A stretch of DNA of 64,000 bases from JAWSVE01 sp050789445 (GTDB lineage Bacteria > Pseudomonadota > Gammaproteobacteria > Pseudomonadales > Cellvibrionaceae), in assembly GCA_050789445.1 (NCBI GenBank), contig JAILXR010000001.1, forward strand, positions 1,364,001 to 1,428,000. The letters are read 5' to 3'. The notes below the pieces were generated by a model. The model saw nothing but the letters and a program-made list of their open reading frames with translations, did no database searches and was not told the DNA's origin. A program made the position numbers and the translations under genes. Position 1 is the stretch's first letter. Every line of letters begins with the position of its first letter. Positions 37,267-46,131 of this stretch are shown piece by piece.

Positions 37267-37884
37267 ATGGAAAACAAAAATCAAATTCAACTTAATGAAG
37301 ATCAACGAGATTGCCTTCAAGAAATCAGCAATATTGCGATGGGGCAAGCAGGTGACAACCTAGCTCGACTACTTAAAGAGTTTGTCATACTTTCTATCCC
37401 GCATGTCGACATACTGTCTTCCAATGATATCGCCATGGCTCTTCAATCGCTTCAAGATTCTTCGACTGTCTCGGGAGTCTGCCAAGGCTTTTTAGGAGGT
37501 GGTTTAGCAGGTGAAGCTATGCTGATCTTTAATGATGCTAGCTTTACCGATCTCGCAAAGCTATTAAAGTATGAAGGCGAAATCGATGATCACGCCCAGC
37601 AAGAGCTGCTAATGGACACAGCCAGCGTTTTAAGCGGAGCTTGCTTAAAAGGTATTGCCGAACAACTAGATATTGAATTTAGCTTTGGTGCGCCGATGTT
37701 ATTGGGACAACACGTCTGCATAGCAGACCTTCTAAATAATACCAATCGACTTTGGAAGCAAGCACTCGTTATTGAAATTAATTACAAAGTCGAAAACCAT
37801 CACGTTGATTGCGATCTATTATTGATCCTTACTGAGGACTCAGTAAAACGTTTGTTCACAAAAATCGATTGCCTTCTCGCCTAA
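37267..37884 (+). CDS. CheC-like CheY-phosphate phosphatase family protein
   Basis: This 205-residue cytoplasmic protein shows the CheC/CheX/FliY pattern. The first helix has the active-site pair in LQEISNIAMGQAGDNLA (E19 and N22 of the E-x2-N motif). The second helix that carries the second pair in true CheC (here MDTASVLSGACLKGI, about 117-131) lacks the Glu/Asn residues, so only one catalytic site is likely. No chemotaxis gene lies nearby. A diguanylate cyclase follows after 28 bases, so the pair is likely co-transcribed. It probably dephosphorylates a response regulator encoded elsewhere. The family is secure and the target unknown. Confidence 0.8.
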   Translation: MENKNQIQLNEDQRDCLQEISNIAMGQAGDNLARLLKEFVILSIPHVDILSSNDIAMALQSLQDSSTVSGVCQGFLGGGLAGEAMLIFNDASFTDLAKLLKYEGEIDDHAQQELLMDTASVLSGACLKGIAEQLDIEFSFGAPMLLGQHVCIADLLNNTNRLWKQALVIEINYKVENHHVDCDLLLILTEDSVKRLFTKIDCLLA

Positions 37885-37912
37885 CGCAAATAAGCCTAAT
37901 GCAAATTACTCA

Positions 37913-38878
37913 ATGAAACTTTCAAATCAAAATAATGAATTGCATGAATTTCATTGGCTACTGGATGTCCTTCAAAACATTGGTGCTGGTTTAGTCGTTA
38001 TGGACCGCAATTATAAAATAACGTTATGGAATGGTTTTATGCAAAACCATAGTGCCTTAATGCCTACCGAAGTGATGGGAAAAACTATTTTTTCATTATT
38101 TCCCGAGTTACCTGAAAAATGGTTTAAAAGAAAAGCCCAATCAGTATTTATGCTTCACAACTCTGCATTTACAACTTGGGAGCAACGCCCATACCTTTTT
38201 CGATTTAAAAATTACAGACCAATTACCGGCCGCGCAGAATTTATGTATCAAAACTGCACTATCATGCCTTTGATTGGTTTACAGCATGAAGTAGATCATA
38301 TCTGCTTGATTGTTTACGACGTTACAGACACGGCTGTCAACAAACTGAGCTTACAAGAAGCTAACTCTCAACTAGAACATCTCAGTCGAACTGATCGCTT
38401 AACAGGGTTGTTTAATCGTGGGTGGTGGGAAGAATGTTTAATTAGCGAATACAAACGGTTTAGTCGAAGCAATGCTAACTGCAGCCTAGTTATGTTCGAT
38501 ATCGACCATTTTAAAAAAGTAAATGATACCTTCGGGCATCAAGCCGGAGATGAAGTTATTAGAAAAACCGCAGAAACAGTTCGCAAAACCATTAGAGATG
38601 TTGATATTGCTGGAAGGTATGGCGGCGAAGAGTTTACTATAATCCTGTATAATTCTGACAAAGATGGTTGCCAATCCTTTGCAGAAAGACTCAGAAAGAT
38701 GATTGAGGGACTGACAGTTATTTATGACAAAACAGAAATAAAATTTACGATTAGTTTAGGTCTAGCAACTTTAACTCTCGATATAGAATCACCTGCGGAC
38801 TGGATAGAAGCTGCCGACAAAGCATTATACGAAGCAAAAGAAGATGGAAGGAATTGCTGGAAAGTGTTTGGTGGCTAA
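37913..38878 (+). CDS. PAS-GGDEF diguanylate cyclase
   Basis: This 321-residue soluble protein makes cyclic di-GMP from two GTP. A PAS domain (about 15-140; GAGLVVMDRNYKITLWNGFM) senses a signal, and a short coiled linker leads to the GGDEF domain (about 155-321). The active-site motif is GGEEF (237-241), which is catalytically competent. The inhibitory I-site RxxD is intact (R228-D-V-D231, five residues before the motif), so product feedback is expected. The upstream FDIDHFKKVNDTFGH metal/GTP motif is also intact. It is probably regulated together with the CheC-like protein in front of it. Confidence 0.93.
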   Translation: MKLSNQNNELHEFHWLLDVLQNIGAGLVVMDRNYKITLWNGFMQNHSALMPTEVMGKTIFSLFPELPEKWFKRKAQSVFMLHNSAFTTWEQRPYLFRFKNYRPITGRAEFMYQNCTIMPLIGLQHEVDHICLIVYDVTDTAVNKLSLQEANSQLEHLSRTDRLTGLFNRGWWEECLISEYKRFSRSNANCSLVMFDIDHFKKVNDTFGHQAGDEVIRKTAETVRKTIRDVDIAGRYGGEEFTIILYNSDKDGCQSFAERLRKMIEGLTVIYDKTEIKFTISLGLATLTLDIESPADWIEAADKALYEAKEDGRNCWKVFGG

Positions 38879-38934
38879 ACACCTCAGTATTATTCGACAA
38901 CAAATTTCAAATACAATAATAATTCATCAAAAAT

Positions 38935-38981
38935 AAAAAAGACGTAACCAGTTTATCCAGTAAAACTGATCACGCCTTTTT
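38935..38981. terminator. Bidirectional terminator between the cyclase gene and ppiD
   Basis: A long inverted repeat with an A-rich left edge and a T-rich right edge: AAAAAAG-CGT-CCAGTTT pairs with AAACTG-ACG-CTTTTT with a few mismatches. It fits transcription ends from both sides, since the cyclase gene (plus) and ppiD (minus) converge here. Confidence 0.75.
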
Positions 38982-39070
38982 CAAATAGACTTGAATAACG
39001 ATAAATTTTAGCCGTAATAGTTTATATATATGCTTCAAGAACTAAAACTTAAATATCGATTACCTCAGAT

Positions 39071-40945
39071 CTATAATTTTACATCGGCATCTTCTTCTAA
39101 TACTAATTCATAAGCACTATAAGATGATTGGCCAGCAATTCCGGCCAAACGTTGTCGAAGGTTATCTTTTTCTGCTTTTGTGAGTGCTGAGATATCCCCG
39201 TCTTTTACATTCGTCAAATTTATCACAGCATAATTGCCATTATTTAACTGCACACCATCAGTAACAGATGATCCACTTGGTCGGCGCATTGTAAACACAT
39301 GGCTCAAGATATCGCGTGAGATTTTTGCATCAGTACGACTTGTATTTAAACTCACTTGCCATTCGTACTCGTTAGCTTTGGCTACGTCTTCTACACTTTT
39401 ACCACTCGCAATTTCTGCTTTTAAAGCTTCTCCAATTTCTTTCACTTTGTTTGAAGCAGCTTCTGATCGGAGTAATCGCACGACGTCGTTTTTAACTTCA
39501 TCAAAAGTTAGCTCACGAGGCAGTTGATGATCTGTTACACGAAGAACCAAAAGATGATCAGGTGATATTTCGATTGCATCGCTATTATTACCTTCCACCA
39601 ACACCAGATCGCTAAACGCAGCATCAACTATTCTTGGATTACTCGCGACGCCAAAACCACCTGAACGGGTAAACGGACCAATTTTCTTTGCCGCCAAGCC
39701 TAACTCTTTTCCTGCTTCTGTAAAATTAGATGCATTGTAAGTGACATCTTCAAATTGTTGTTTTAGCTCAACAAACAAATCTTCTGCTTGCCCTCTTTTA
39801 ATCGCAGTTTCAATCCGCGCTTTATCATCTTCAAAACTTGGCGGCTCAGCACCACGCTCTTCTACTAATTTGATCAAATGAAAACCAGCATCTGTCTCTA
39901 CAGGAGCAGAAACTGCACCAACACTAAGGCCTGATAAAGCATCTTCAAATTCTTGAGGAAAGGCATCACCGTTGGTATAACCAAGATCACCGCCATTTTC
40001 TTTTGACCCAAAATCATCTGAGTACTCTGTTGCTAGTACAGCAAAGTCTTCACCAGCAGAAATCTTAGCTTGTATTTCTTTTATGATTTGCTGATCGGAA
40101 CCATCTTCTTTTGGTTCAATTAATATATGAGAGGCCTTACGTTCAATGCTAGCAGAAAACGCCTTAACTTCTTGCTCATACTGAGCCTTTAACTCTTCTT
40201 CAGAAACATCAATTGAATCTTCTAATTCTGAAACTTGCAGCTCCAAATACTCAATCGTTACCTCTTCAGGCTTCATGTAATTTGCTTTATTTTCCTCGTA
40301 GTAAGCAACAGCATTTTCATTAGAAACTTCAACAGTAGCCTCTATCGGAGCAGCAGGAACAGTTAAATAATAAAAATCCCTAGCTTGTTGCGATATTGAT
40401 GTTGTTAACGCCAGCTCTTCGTCAGTGATAAATCCAGAAGAAGATAGTCCAGCTACTTGCTGATTCAAAACCATATCTTCTTTGATCTGCGCTAAGTAAC
40501 CTGTCGCAGTATATCCCATACCATTGACCATCAAGCGAAAACGTTCTTGATTAAACTTTCCGTCAACCTGAAAATCAGGAGCACTGATGACCAATTCATT
40601 AATTCTTTGATCAGACATTGTCATGCCACCATCAACAGCTGCTTGTGCTAATACTTTTCTTTTAACTAATGAATCTAATACTGGAGCACGTAAGTTTTCA
40701 TCAGATATAAAATCGGCTGGTAAACCGTCTCCAAACTGTGATTGCAATTGGCTTTTTCTAAATGAGATTGCCCGAGACAGTTCTAATTCCGTAATCTCTT
40801 CTCCACCAACTGAGGCGACTTCTTGACTTGAACCATTGTTAACAAATAACGAATCCAAACCAAAAAGCATTAAAGGAACAACCATTAAAGCAATGATAAA
40901 AACCGCCACAGCTCCTTTAAGGTTATCTCGTAAACTCTGTAACAT
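39071..40945 (-). CDS. ppiD: Periplasmic folding chaperone PpiD (SurA-N / parvulin)
   Basis: This 624-residue inner-membrane-anchored chaperone assists newly exported proteins at the Sec translocon. A short cytoplasmic N-terminus precedes one membrane helix (about 13-33, VAVFIIALMVVPLMLFGLDS). A SurA-like N domain follows (about 40-190), then a parvulin domain near 265-365 (ASHILIEPKEDG, GGDLGYTNGDAFPQEFEDAL, AGFHLIKL) and a C-terminal helical domain. Length matches E. coli PpiD (623). A good binding site (AGAGGGTC) precedes the ATG. The hupB-ppiD order is conserved in gammaproteobacteria. Confidence 0.96.
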   Translation of the reverse strand: MLQSLRDNLKGAVAVFIIALMVVPLMLFGLDSLFVNNGSSQEVASVGGEEITELELSRAISFRKSQLQSQFGDGLPADFISDENLRAPVLDSLVKRKVLAQAAVDGGMTMSDQRINELVISAPDFQVDGKFNQERFRLMVNGMGYTATGYLAQIKEDMVLNQQVAGLSSSGFITDEELALTTSISQQARDFYYLTVPAAPIEATVEVSNENAVAYYEENKANYMKPEEVTIEYLELQVSELEDSIDVSEEELKAQYEQEVKAFSASIERKASHILIEPKEDGSDQQIIKEIQAKISAGEDFAVLATEYSDDFGSKENGGDLGYTNGDAFPQEFEDALSGLSVGAVSAPVETDAGFHLIKLVEERGAEPPSFEDDKARIETAIKRGQAEDLFVELKQQFEDVTYNASNFTEAGKELGLAAKKIGPFTRSGGFGVASNPRIVDAAFSDLVLVEGNNSDAIEISPDHLLVLRVTDHQLPRELTFDEVKNDVVRLLRSEAASNKVKEIGEALKAEIASGKSVEDVAKANEYEWQVSLNTSRTDAKISRDILSHVFTMRRPSGSSVTDGVQLNNGNYAVINLTNVKDGDISALTKAEKDNLRQRLAGIAGQSSYSAYELVLEEDADVKL

Positions 40946-41047
40946 GCTGACCCTCTTTTATACTATTTGATTTAAATTGTTCGATTTTTTGTATGCTAAA
41001 TTTATTTTTATACAATTTTGACGAATCTACGCGCTTTTTAAAAATGT

Positions 41048-41085
41048 AAAAAGGCGCATCCATATAAATAAAGATGCGCCTTTTT
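41048..41085 (-). terminator. Terminator of hupB
   Basis: Perfect 13-bp inverted repeat AAAAAGGCGCATC (41048-41060) and GATGCGCCTTTTT (41073-41085) around a 12-base loop. Read on the minus strand it ends in a T-run just after hupB. It is symmetric enough to work both ways. Confidence 0.88.
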
Positions 41086-41172
41086 AAGTACAGCTAAACT
41101 GTTTTACATTTTACTTTTTTACTCCATCCTATAATTGTTAATCAAAAACAAATATCGAATGTAACAAATGAA

Positions 41173-41445
41173 TTAATTGACTGCGTCTTTTAATGCTTTG
41201 CCAGCTTTAAAACTTGGGATTCTAGCGGCTGCAATTTGAATTGGCTGACCTGTTTGCGGATTACGACCTGTTCGAGCCGCGCGATCTTTAACACTGAAAG
41301 TTCCAAAACCAACTAAAACTACTGGGTCGCCCTGTTTCAATGCTTCTGCAACAGAATCAACCATTGCATCTAATGCTCTACCTGCTGCTGCTTTTGGAAT
41401 ATCTGCAGACGTTGCTATCGCTTCTATCAGCTCGGATTTATTCAC
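41173..41445 (-). CDS. hupB: DNA-binding protein HU-beta
   Basis: This 90-residue histone-like protein bends and compacts DNA without strong sequence preference. It has the full HU profile: MNKSELIEAIA, GFGTFSVKDRAARTGRNPQTG (with the beta-arm) and the Pro-containing tip region, ending in FKAGKALKDAVN. The start is GTG (41445), 7 bases after AGAGGTG on the minus strand. Its place after lon and before ppiD is the standard gammaproteobacterial order. It has its own terminator. Confidence 0.97.
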   Translation of the reverse strand: MNKSELIEAIATSADIPKAAAGRALDAMVDSVAEALKQGDPVVLVGFGTFSVKDRAARTGRNPQTGQPIQIAAARIPSFKAGKALKDAVN

Positions 41446-41931
41446 TCTAACACCTCTTTATTATTGCTCCGGCAAAGCAAATGCTTTATCAGAATTAAAT
41501 ATATTTTTGAATTTTGGACTAGATTGCGGTCCCTAAAAAGCTTGTCACGATCTGGCCTTATTTTTCTATCATGAAGAACGATAGAGTGGCCGCACCCCCC
41601 GTGATAACTGGACTTGATTTATACCAACTGCGTTATAGGGGGTCAAGGAGACAATGTATTTTTACGGTTAAGAATACTGATTATGCGTGGTTTTTAACCG
41701 TTTCACTAAAAGACCCTAGCAGAATTGAAAATTCACTTTACATTTCTACCCAGTGTATGCAGCCTTAAAGCAGCAAACGACATAAGTTTATAAACAAATA
41801 TGTATGGACAAACGATACCCTCATTGCATAGTTAATTTTACACTTACTCGCAAAGGATTTTTTGGGTACTACAGTGCAAATTCGATCATTTATTTTTTTA
41901 ATTTGAAAAATATTATAAAAGTTAAAATAGA
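41446..41931. other. Unusually long hupB-lon intergenic region
   Basis: About 490 bases lie between the hupB start and the lon terminator, more than I would expect for this locus. Two short open frames on the plus strand (65 and 62 codons) have no ribosome binding site and no recognisable family. A strong binding-site-like AAGGAG before an ATG at 41654 opens a frame of only five codons. The part near 41590-41650 is richer in G and C than the rest. hupB promoter elements must be close to 41450-41570. Confidence 0.45.
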
Positions 41932-41971
41932 AAGAGGCTCTAAGAAAATACGATGTTACTTAGAGCTTCTT
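41932..41971 (-). terminator. Terminator of lon
   Basis: AAGAGGCTCTAAG (41932-41944) and CTTAGAGCTTCTT (41959-41971) pair over 13 positions with one G-U wobble and a 14-base loop. On the minus strand it lies 23 bases after the lon stop and is followed by T-rich sequence. Confidence 0.78.
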
Positions 41972-41994
41972 CTTTATAAACACTTGAAATGAAA

Positions 41995-44418
41995 TTAGTG
42001 TGCTTGTACCGCTCCCGATTGAGCCGCTCCAGTGTTATTGGCTTTATCTTCTAACGCCTGATACTCCTCATCAGTAAATGGCTCTGGAGAGTGCGCTAAA
42101 GCCACATCCAGCACTTCATCGATCCACTTCACCGGACGTATGTTCATTTCACCCGTGATGTTATCGGGGATTTCTTTTAAGTCCGCTTCGTTATCTGCTG
42201 GAATAATTACCGTCTTAATTCCGCCACGATGTGCGGCCAGTAATTTTTCTTTCAAACCACCGATTTTTAAGACCTCACCACGCAAAGTAATTTCACCGGT
42301 CATAGCAACGTCAGCCTTAACAGGAATATTCGTTAAAACAGAAACTAATGCCGTAGCCATAGCAATACCAGCACTCGGTCCATCTTTAGGTGTTGCCCCT
42401 TCAGGAACGTGAATATGTATATCAAACTTTTCTAGGAAATCTGGCGGAATACCTAACACTTTCGATCGAGAACGAACAACCGTAAGAGCCGCTTGAATTG
42501 ATTCCTGCATAACATCGCCAAGAGAGCCTGTTTTCACCATCCGACCTTTACCACGAACAGCTGAAGACTCTATCGTTAGCAGTTCTCCCCCAACTTGAGT
42601 CCAAGCTAATCCGGTCACTTGTCCAATTTGGTTTTCTTCTTCTGCGCGACCGTAGTCAAATTTCCTAACTCCCAAATACTCTTCGAGCATATTGGCTGTG
42701 ACTATAGTGGGTTCGATTTTCTTCGCTTTCACGTTTCGAGTCACCACTTTACGGCAAATTTTTGCCATTTCACGATCCAGCCCACGAACACCGGCTTCAC
42801 GGGAGTAATAGCGAATCACATCACGAATCGCAGCCTCTTCTACCGCTACTTCATCCGATTTTAATCCGTTTCGTTTCATTTGTTTTGGCAATAGATACTT
42901 AATCGCGATATTGACTTTCTCGTCTTCTGTGTAGCCAGGAATGCGGATAACCTCCATCCGATCCATAAGGGGACCCGGGATATTCATGGAGTTAGACGTA
43001 CACACAAACATTACATCTGAAAGATCATAATCAACTTCTAGATAGTGATCATTAAAGGTATCGTTTTGCTCAGGATCTAATACTTCTAAAAGTGCCGAAG
43101 CAGGGTCACCTCGATTATCCATCCCCATTTTGTCGATTTCATCAAGTAAAAACAGAGGGTTTTTAACACCGACTTTTGACATTTTCTGAATAAGCTTTCC
43201 TGGCAAAGAACCAATATACGTTCGTCGATGACCACGGATTTCGGCTTCGTCACGAACACCACCCAATGCCATACGAACAAATTTTCTATTGGTCGCACGA
43301 GCTACAGATTCGCCCAATGACGTTTTACCCACACCAGGAGGGCCTACTAAACATAACACCGGGCCTTTAATTTTTTTCACACGCTGCTGAACAGCTAGAT
43401 ACTCTAAAATTCTTTCTTTAACCTCTTCAAGGCCATAATGATCATCATTTAAAATTTCTTCAGCTTTTGCTAAATCGTGACGAACTTTACTGCGCTTTTT
43501 CCACGGAACATTTAACATCCAATCAATATAGGCACGAACCACTGAGGCTTCAGCAGACATGGGGGACATCATTTTCAACTTAGCTAATTCGGCATGTGTT
43601 TTTTCTTCTGCTTCTTTTGGCATGCCCGCTTCTTTGATCTTTGTTTCAATTTCTTCAATCTCGTTAGGCTCTTCGCCCATATCTCCCAATTCTTTTTGAA
43701 TCGCTTTCATTTGCTCATTGAGATAATACTCACGCTGGCTTTTTTCCATTTGTTTTTTAACACGACCACGAATTCGCTTCTCAACTTGGAAAAGATCAAT
43801 TTCCGATTCCATCAAACCCAACAAATGATCTAATCGTTTCCTGACGCTCGCCATTTCTAAAATTTCTTGTTTTTGGGGCAATTCCAAAGACATATTCGCC
43901 GCCACTGTATCGGCTAAACGACCAGGGTCATCAATGCCCGTCAAAGCTGTCATTACTTCGGCAGGTACTTTTTTACTCAAGTTCACATACTGCTCAAACT
44001 GCGTCATTGCAGAGCGAACTAACAGCTCGCCTTCTTTTGAAGGAATATCTTCGTTATCGAGAGGCTCTACTTGCGCTTGAAAGTAATTTTTTGACTCATT
44101 GACAGAAATGATTCTTGCTCTAGAACCACCCTCCACAAGTACTTTTACTGTTCCATCAGGCAATTTCAAAAGCTGAAGAATGGTAGATACCGTTCCGATT
44201 TCAAATATATCTTCTGCAGTCGGGTCATCTTCCGAAGCGCTTTTCTGAGCCACAAGTAACACTTGCTTATCACTAGCCATCGCCTTTTCAAGCGCCTCGA
44301 TAGATTTTTCTCTTCCGACAAATAGAGGAATCACCATATGCGGATAAACCACCACATCTCGCAAAGGTAATAATGGGTATTCGTTACTTGTCGTCTTTAA
44401 TTCTTTATTTTCAGTCAT
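41995..44418 (-). CDS. lon: ATP-dependent protease Lon
   Basis: Lon degrades misfolded and short-lived regulatory proteins in the cytoplasm. The 807-residue protein has the N-terminal LON substrate domain (PLLPLRDVVVYPHMVIPLFV), a helical region, the AAA+ module with Walker A GPPGVGKTSLG near residue 357 and Walker B FLLDEIDKMG, and the Ser-Lys protease domain with DGPSAGIA (S682). Length is close to E. coli Lon (784). The last about 25 residues are Ala/Gly/Gln-rich and probably disordered. A sigma-32-like promoter lies just upstream (44473-44500). Its position between clpX and hupB is the conserved order. Confidence 0.97.
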   Translation of the reverse strand: MTENKELKTTSNEYPLLPLRDVVVYPHMVIPLFVGREKSIEALEKAMASDKQVLLVAQKSASEDDPTAEDIFEIGTVSTILQLLKLPDGTVKVLVEGGSRARIISVNESKNYFQAQVEPLDNEDIPSKEGELLVRSAMTQFEQYVNLSKKVPAEVMTALTGIDDPGRLADTVAANMSLELPQKQEILEMASVRKRLDHLLGLMESEIDLFQVEKRIRGRVKKQMEKSQREYYLNEQMKAIQKELGDMGEEPNEIEEIETKIKEAGMPKEAEEKTHAELAKLKMMSPMSAEASVVRAYIDWMLNVPWKKRSKVRHDLAKAEEILNDDHYGLEEVKERILEYLAVQQRVKKIKGPVLCLVGPPGVGKTSLGESVARATNRKFVRMALGGVRDEAEIRGHRRTYIGSLPGKLIQKMSKVGVKNPLFLLDEIDKMGMDNRGDPASALLEVLDPEQNDTFNDHYLEVDYDLSDVMFVCTSNSMNIPGPLMDRMEVIRIPGYTEDEKVNIAIKYLLPKQMKRNGLKSDEVAVEEAAIRDVIRYYSREAGVRGLDREMAKICRKVVTRNVKAKKIEPTIVTANMLEEYLGVRKFDYGRAEEENQIGQVTGLAWTQVGGELLTIESSAVRGKGRMVKTGSLGDVMQESIQAALTVVRSRSKVLGIPPDFLEKFDIHIHVPEGATPKDGPSAGIAMATALVSVLTNIPVKADVAMTGEITLRGEVLKIGGLKEKLLAAHRGGIKTVIIPADNEADLKEIPDNITGEMNIRPVKWIDEVLDVALAHSPEPFTDEEYQALEDKANNTGAAQSGAVQAH

Positions 44419-44472
44419 TCTGACCTCTTTGCTAACAATCTAATGGCCTCTTGGCCAAAGTCTATCATTAAG

Positions 44473-44500
44473 ATTGGGGGCTAACTGGACGAATTACAAG
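44473..44500 (-). promoter_or_regulatory. Candidate sigma-32 heat-shock promoter of lon
   Basis: On the minus strand CTTGTAA (44500-44494), a 13-base spacer and CCCCCAAT (44480-44473) closely match the sigma-32 consensus CTTGAAA and CCCCATNT. The start of transcription would lie near 44466, leaving about 48 bases of leader before the lon ATG. Lon is a heat-shock gene in E. coli, which supports the call. Confidence 0.65.
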
Positions 44501-44611
44501 TAAAAAGCTGACTTTAAACAACAGCAGGGGATAAGAACGGAATGATCGGAAGTATTTTTCTAGTTAGAACAAAAACTCTCACCGAGCCTGTTGTTTTTTT
44601 AAACAATTCAA

Positions 44612-44650
44612 AGTAAAAAGGCCGATCAAAGTTTGATCGGCCTTTTTACT
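44612..44650 (-). terminator. Terminator of clpX
   Basis: A perfect 39-base palindrome: AGTAAAAAGGCCGATCAAA (44612-44630) mirrored by its complement at 44632-44650 around one central G. The GC core with flanking A and T runs gives a terminator in both directions. It sits 27 bases after the clpX stop. Confidence 0.9.
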
Positions 44651-44677
44651 TACACTAGAAGATGTACTTCTTAATCT

Positions 44678-45985
44678 TTAATTTTTATCTTTTGCTGAGG
44701 CTGCTGCAGGCTTTGCTGATTCAGTATTTTCATAAACCAATAAAGGTTCCGATTCACCTTTTATAACAGACTCATCAACAACAACTTTAGCTACATTCTC
44801 TTCTGATGGAATTTTATACATAGTATCTAGAAGTACCGACTCCATGATTGAGCGTAATCCACGAGCGCCCGTTTTTCGCTCCATCGCTCTTTCGGCAACA
44901 GCTTCAATAGCGTCGTCACGAAAATCAATCTCAACCCCTTCCATACCAAAGAGCTTCGAATACTGCTTTGTAAGAGAGTTTTTAGGTTCTGTTAGGATCT
45001 GAACAAGTGCCGCCTTATCTAGCTCTTCAAGCGTTGCTATAACCGGCAAACGCCCTACAAACTCAGGTATTAAGCCGTACCGAACTAGATCTTCAGGGCC
45101 AAGCTCACGTAATGTCTCACCGACATTGCGACTATCATCTTTACTTTTTACTTCAGCGCTAAAACCTATACCACCTTTCTCTGATCGGTCACGAATAATC
45201 TTGTCGAGTCCAGCAAAAGCACCGCCGCAAATGAACAAGATATTAGAAGTATCAACTTGAAGAAATTCTTGCTGAGGATGCTTTCGACCACCTTGAGGCG
45301 GAACTGAAGCGACCGTGCCTTCAATCAACTTTAACAACGCTTGCTGAACACCCTCGCCAGAAACATCTCTAGTAATACTTGGATTGTCAGACTTCCGTGA
45401 AATTTTGTCGATTTCATCGATGTAAACAATACCCTGTTGCGCTTTTTCCACATCGTAATCGCACTTCTGCAATAACTTTTGGATGATATTTTCAACATCC
45501 TCACCAACATAACCTGCTTCAGTTAGCGTCGTTGCATCTGCAATTGTAAACGGCACATTAAGTAATCTTGCCAAAGTTTCAGCAAGAAGTGTTTTACCAC
45601 TACCTGTCGGCCCGACAAGGAGAATATTACTCTTGCCTAATTCAACTTCGTCTTTTTCTTTTTTCTTGTCGTCAGTCCGTAATCGCTTGTAATGGTTGTA
45701 AACAGCAACAGCTAATACTTTTTTGGCATGCTCCTGACCAATCACATATTGATCTAGGATTTCGGATATTTCTTGAGGAGCAGGTAAGCTCTCTGAAGCA
45801 CTCTCGCTAGAGCTTTCTTGGATCTCTTCACGAATAATATCATTGCAGAGATCAACACATTCATCACAGATGAAAACGGAAGGGCCGGCTATGAGTTTGC
45901 GGACTTCGTGCTGGCTTTTGCCACAAAATGAGCAATATAGCAGTTTGCCGCTGTCATCACCGTTGTCATTACCACGATCGGTCAT
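44678..45985 (-). CDS. clpX: ATP-dependent Clp protease ATP-binding subunit ClpX
   Basis: ClpX unfolds tagged proteins and feeds them into ClpP. The 435-residue protein has the N-terminal four-Cys zinc-binding domain (CSFCGK with VFICDECVDLC), Walker A LVGPTGSGKT, Walker B VYIDEIDKI, pore loop EAGYVGEDVEN and the ClpP-docking IGF loop (KGGIGFSAEV). The end (after about 420) is Ala/Lys-rich and likely disordered. It lies 146 bases after clpP on the same strand, as in most Proteobacteria. A binding site GGAGTAGG precedes its ATG. Confidence 0.97.
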   Translation of the reverse strand: MTDRGNDNGDDSGKLLYCSFCGKSQHEVRKLIAGPSVFICDECVDLCNDIIREEIQESSSESASESLPAPQEISEILDQYVIGQEHAKKVLAVAVYNHYKRLRTDDKKKEKDEVELGKSNILLVGPTGSGKTLLAETLARLLNVPFTIADATTLTEAGYVGEDVENIIQKLLQKCDYDVEKAQQGIVYIDEIDKISRKSDNPSITRDVSGEGVQQALLKLIEGTVASVPPQGGRKHPQQEFLQVDTSNILFICGGAFAGLDKIIRDRSEKGGIGFSAEVKSKDDSRNVGETLRELGPEDLVRYGLIPEFVGRLPVIATLEELDKAALVQILTEPKNSLTKQYSKLFGMEGVEIDFRDDAIEAVAERAMERKTGARGLRSIMESVLLDTMYKIPSEENVAKVVVDESVIKGESEPLLVYENTESAKPAAASAKDKN

Positions 45986-46131
45986 TACCTACTCCGTCTT
46001 TAAAATTCTTTATTTTGCTTAAGATGCTGGCTTTAGAGGGTATTTTCAACCCCTAGAGCTGTATTTCTATCATTTGGCAGTGCATTTGCGTATTAGTTCT
46101 AGTTATTTTGGCAAAGAAAAGGCTAGCTTTT

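Noticed and set aside
41571..41992. Two short plus-strand open frames in the hupB-lon spacer
   Set aside because: Neither has a ribosome binding site or a recognisable family, and the second overlaps the lon terminator.
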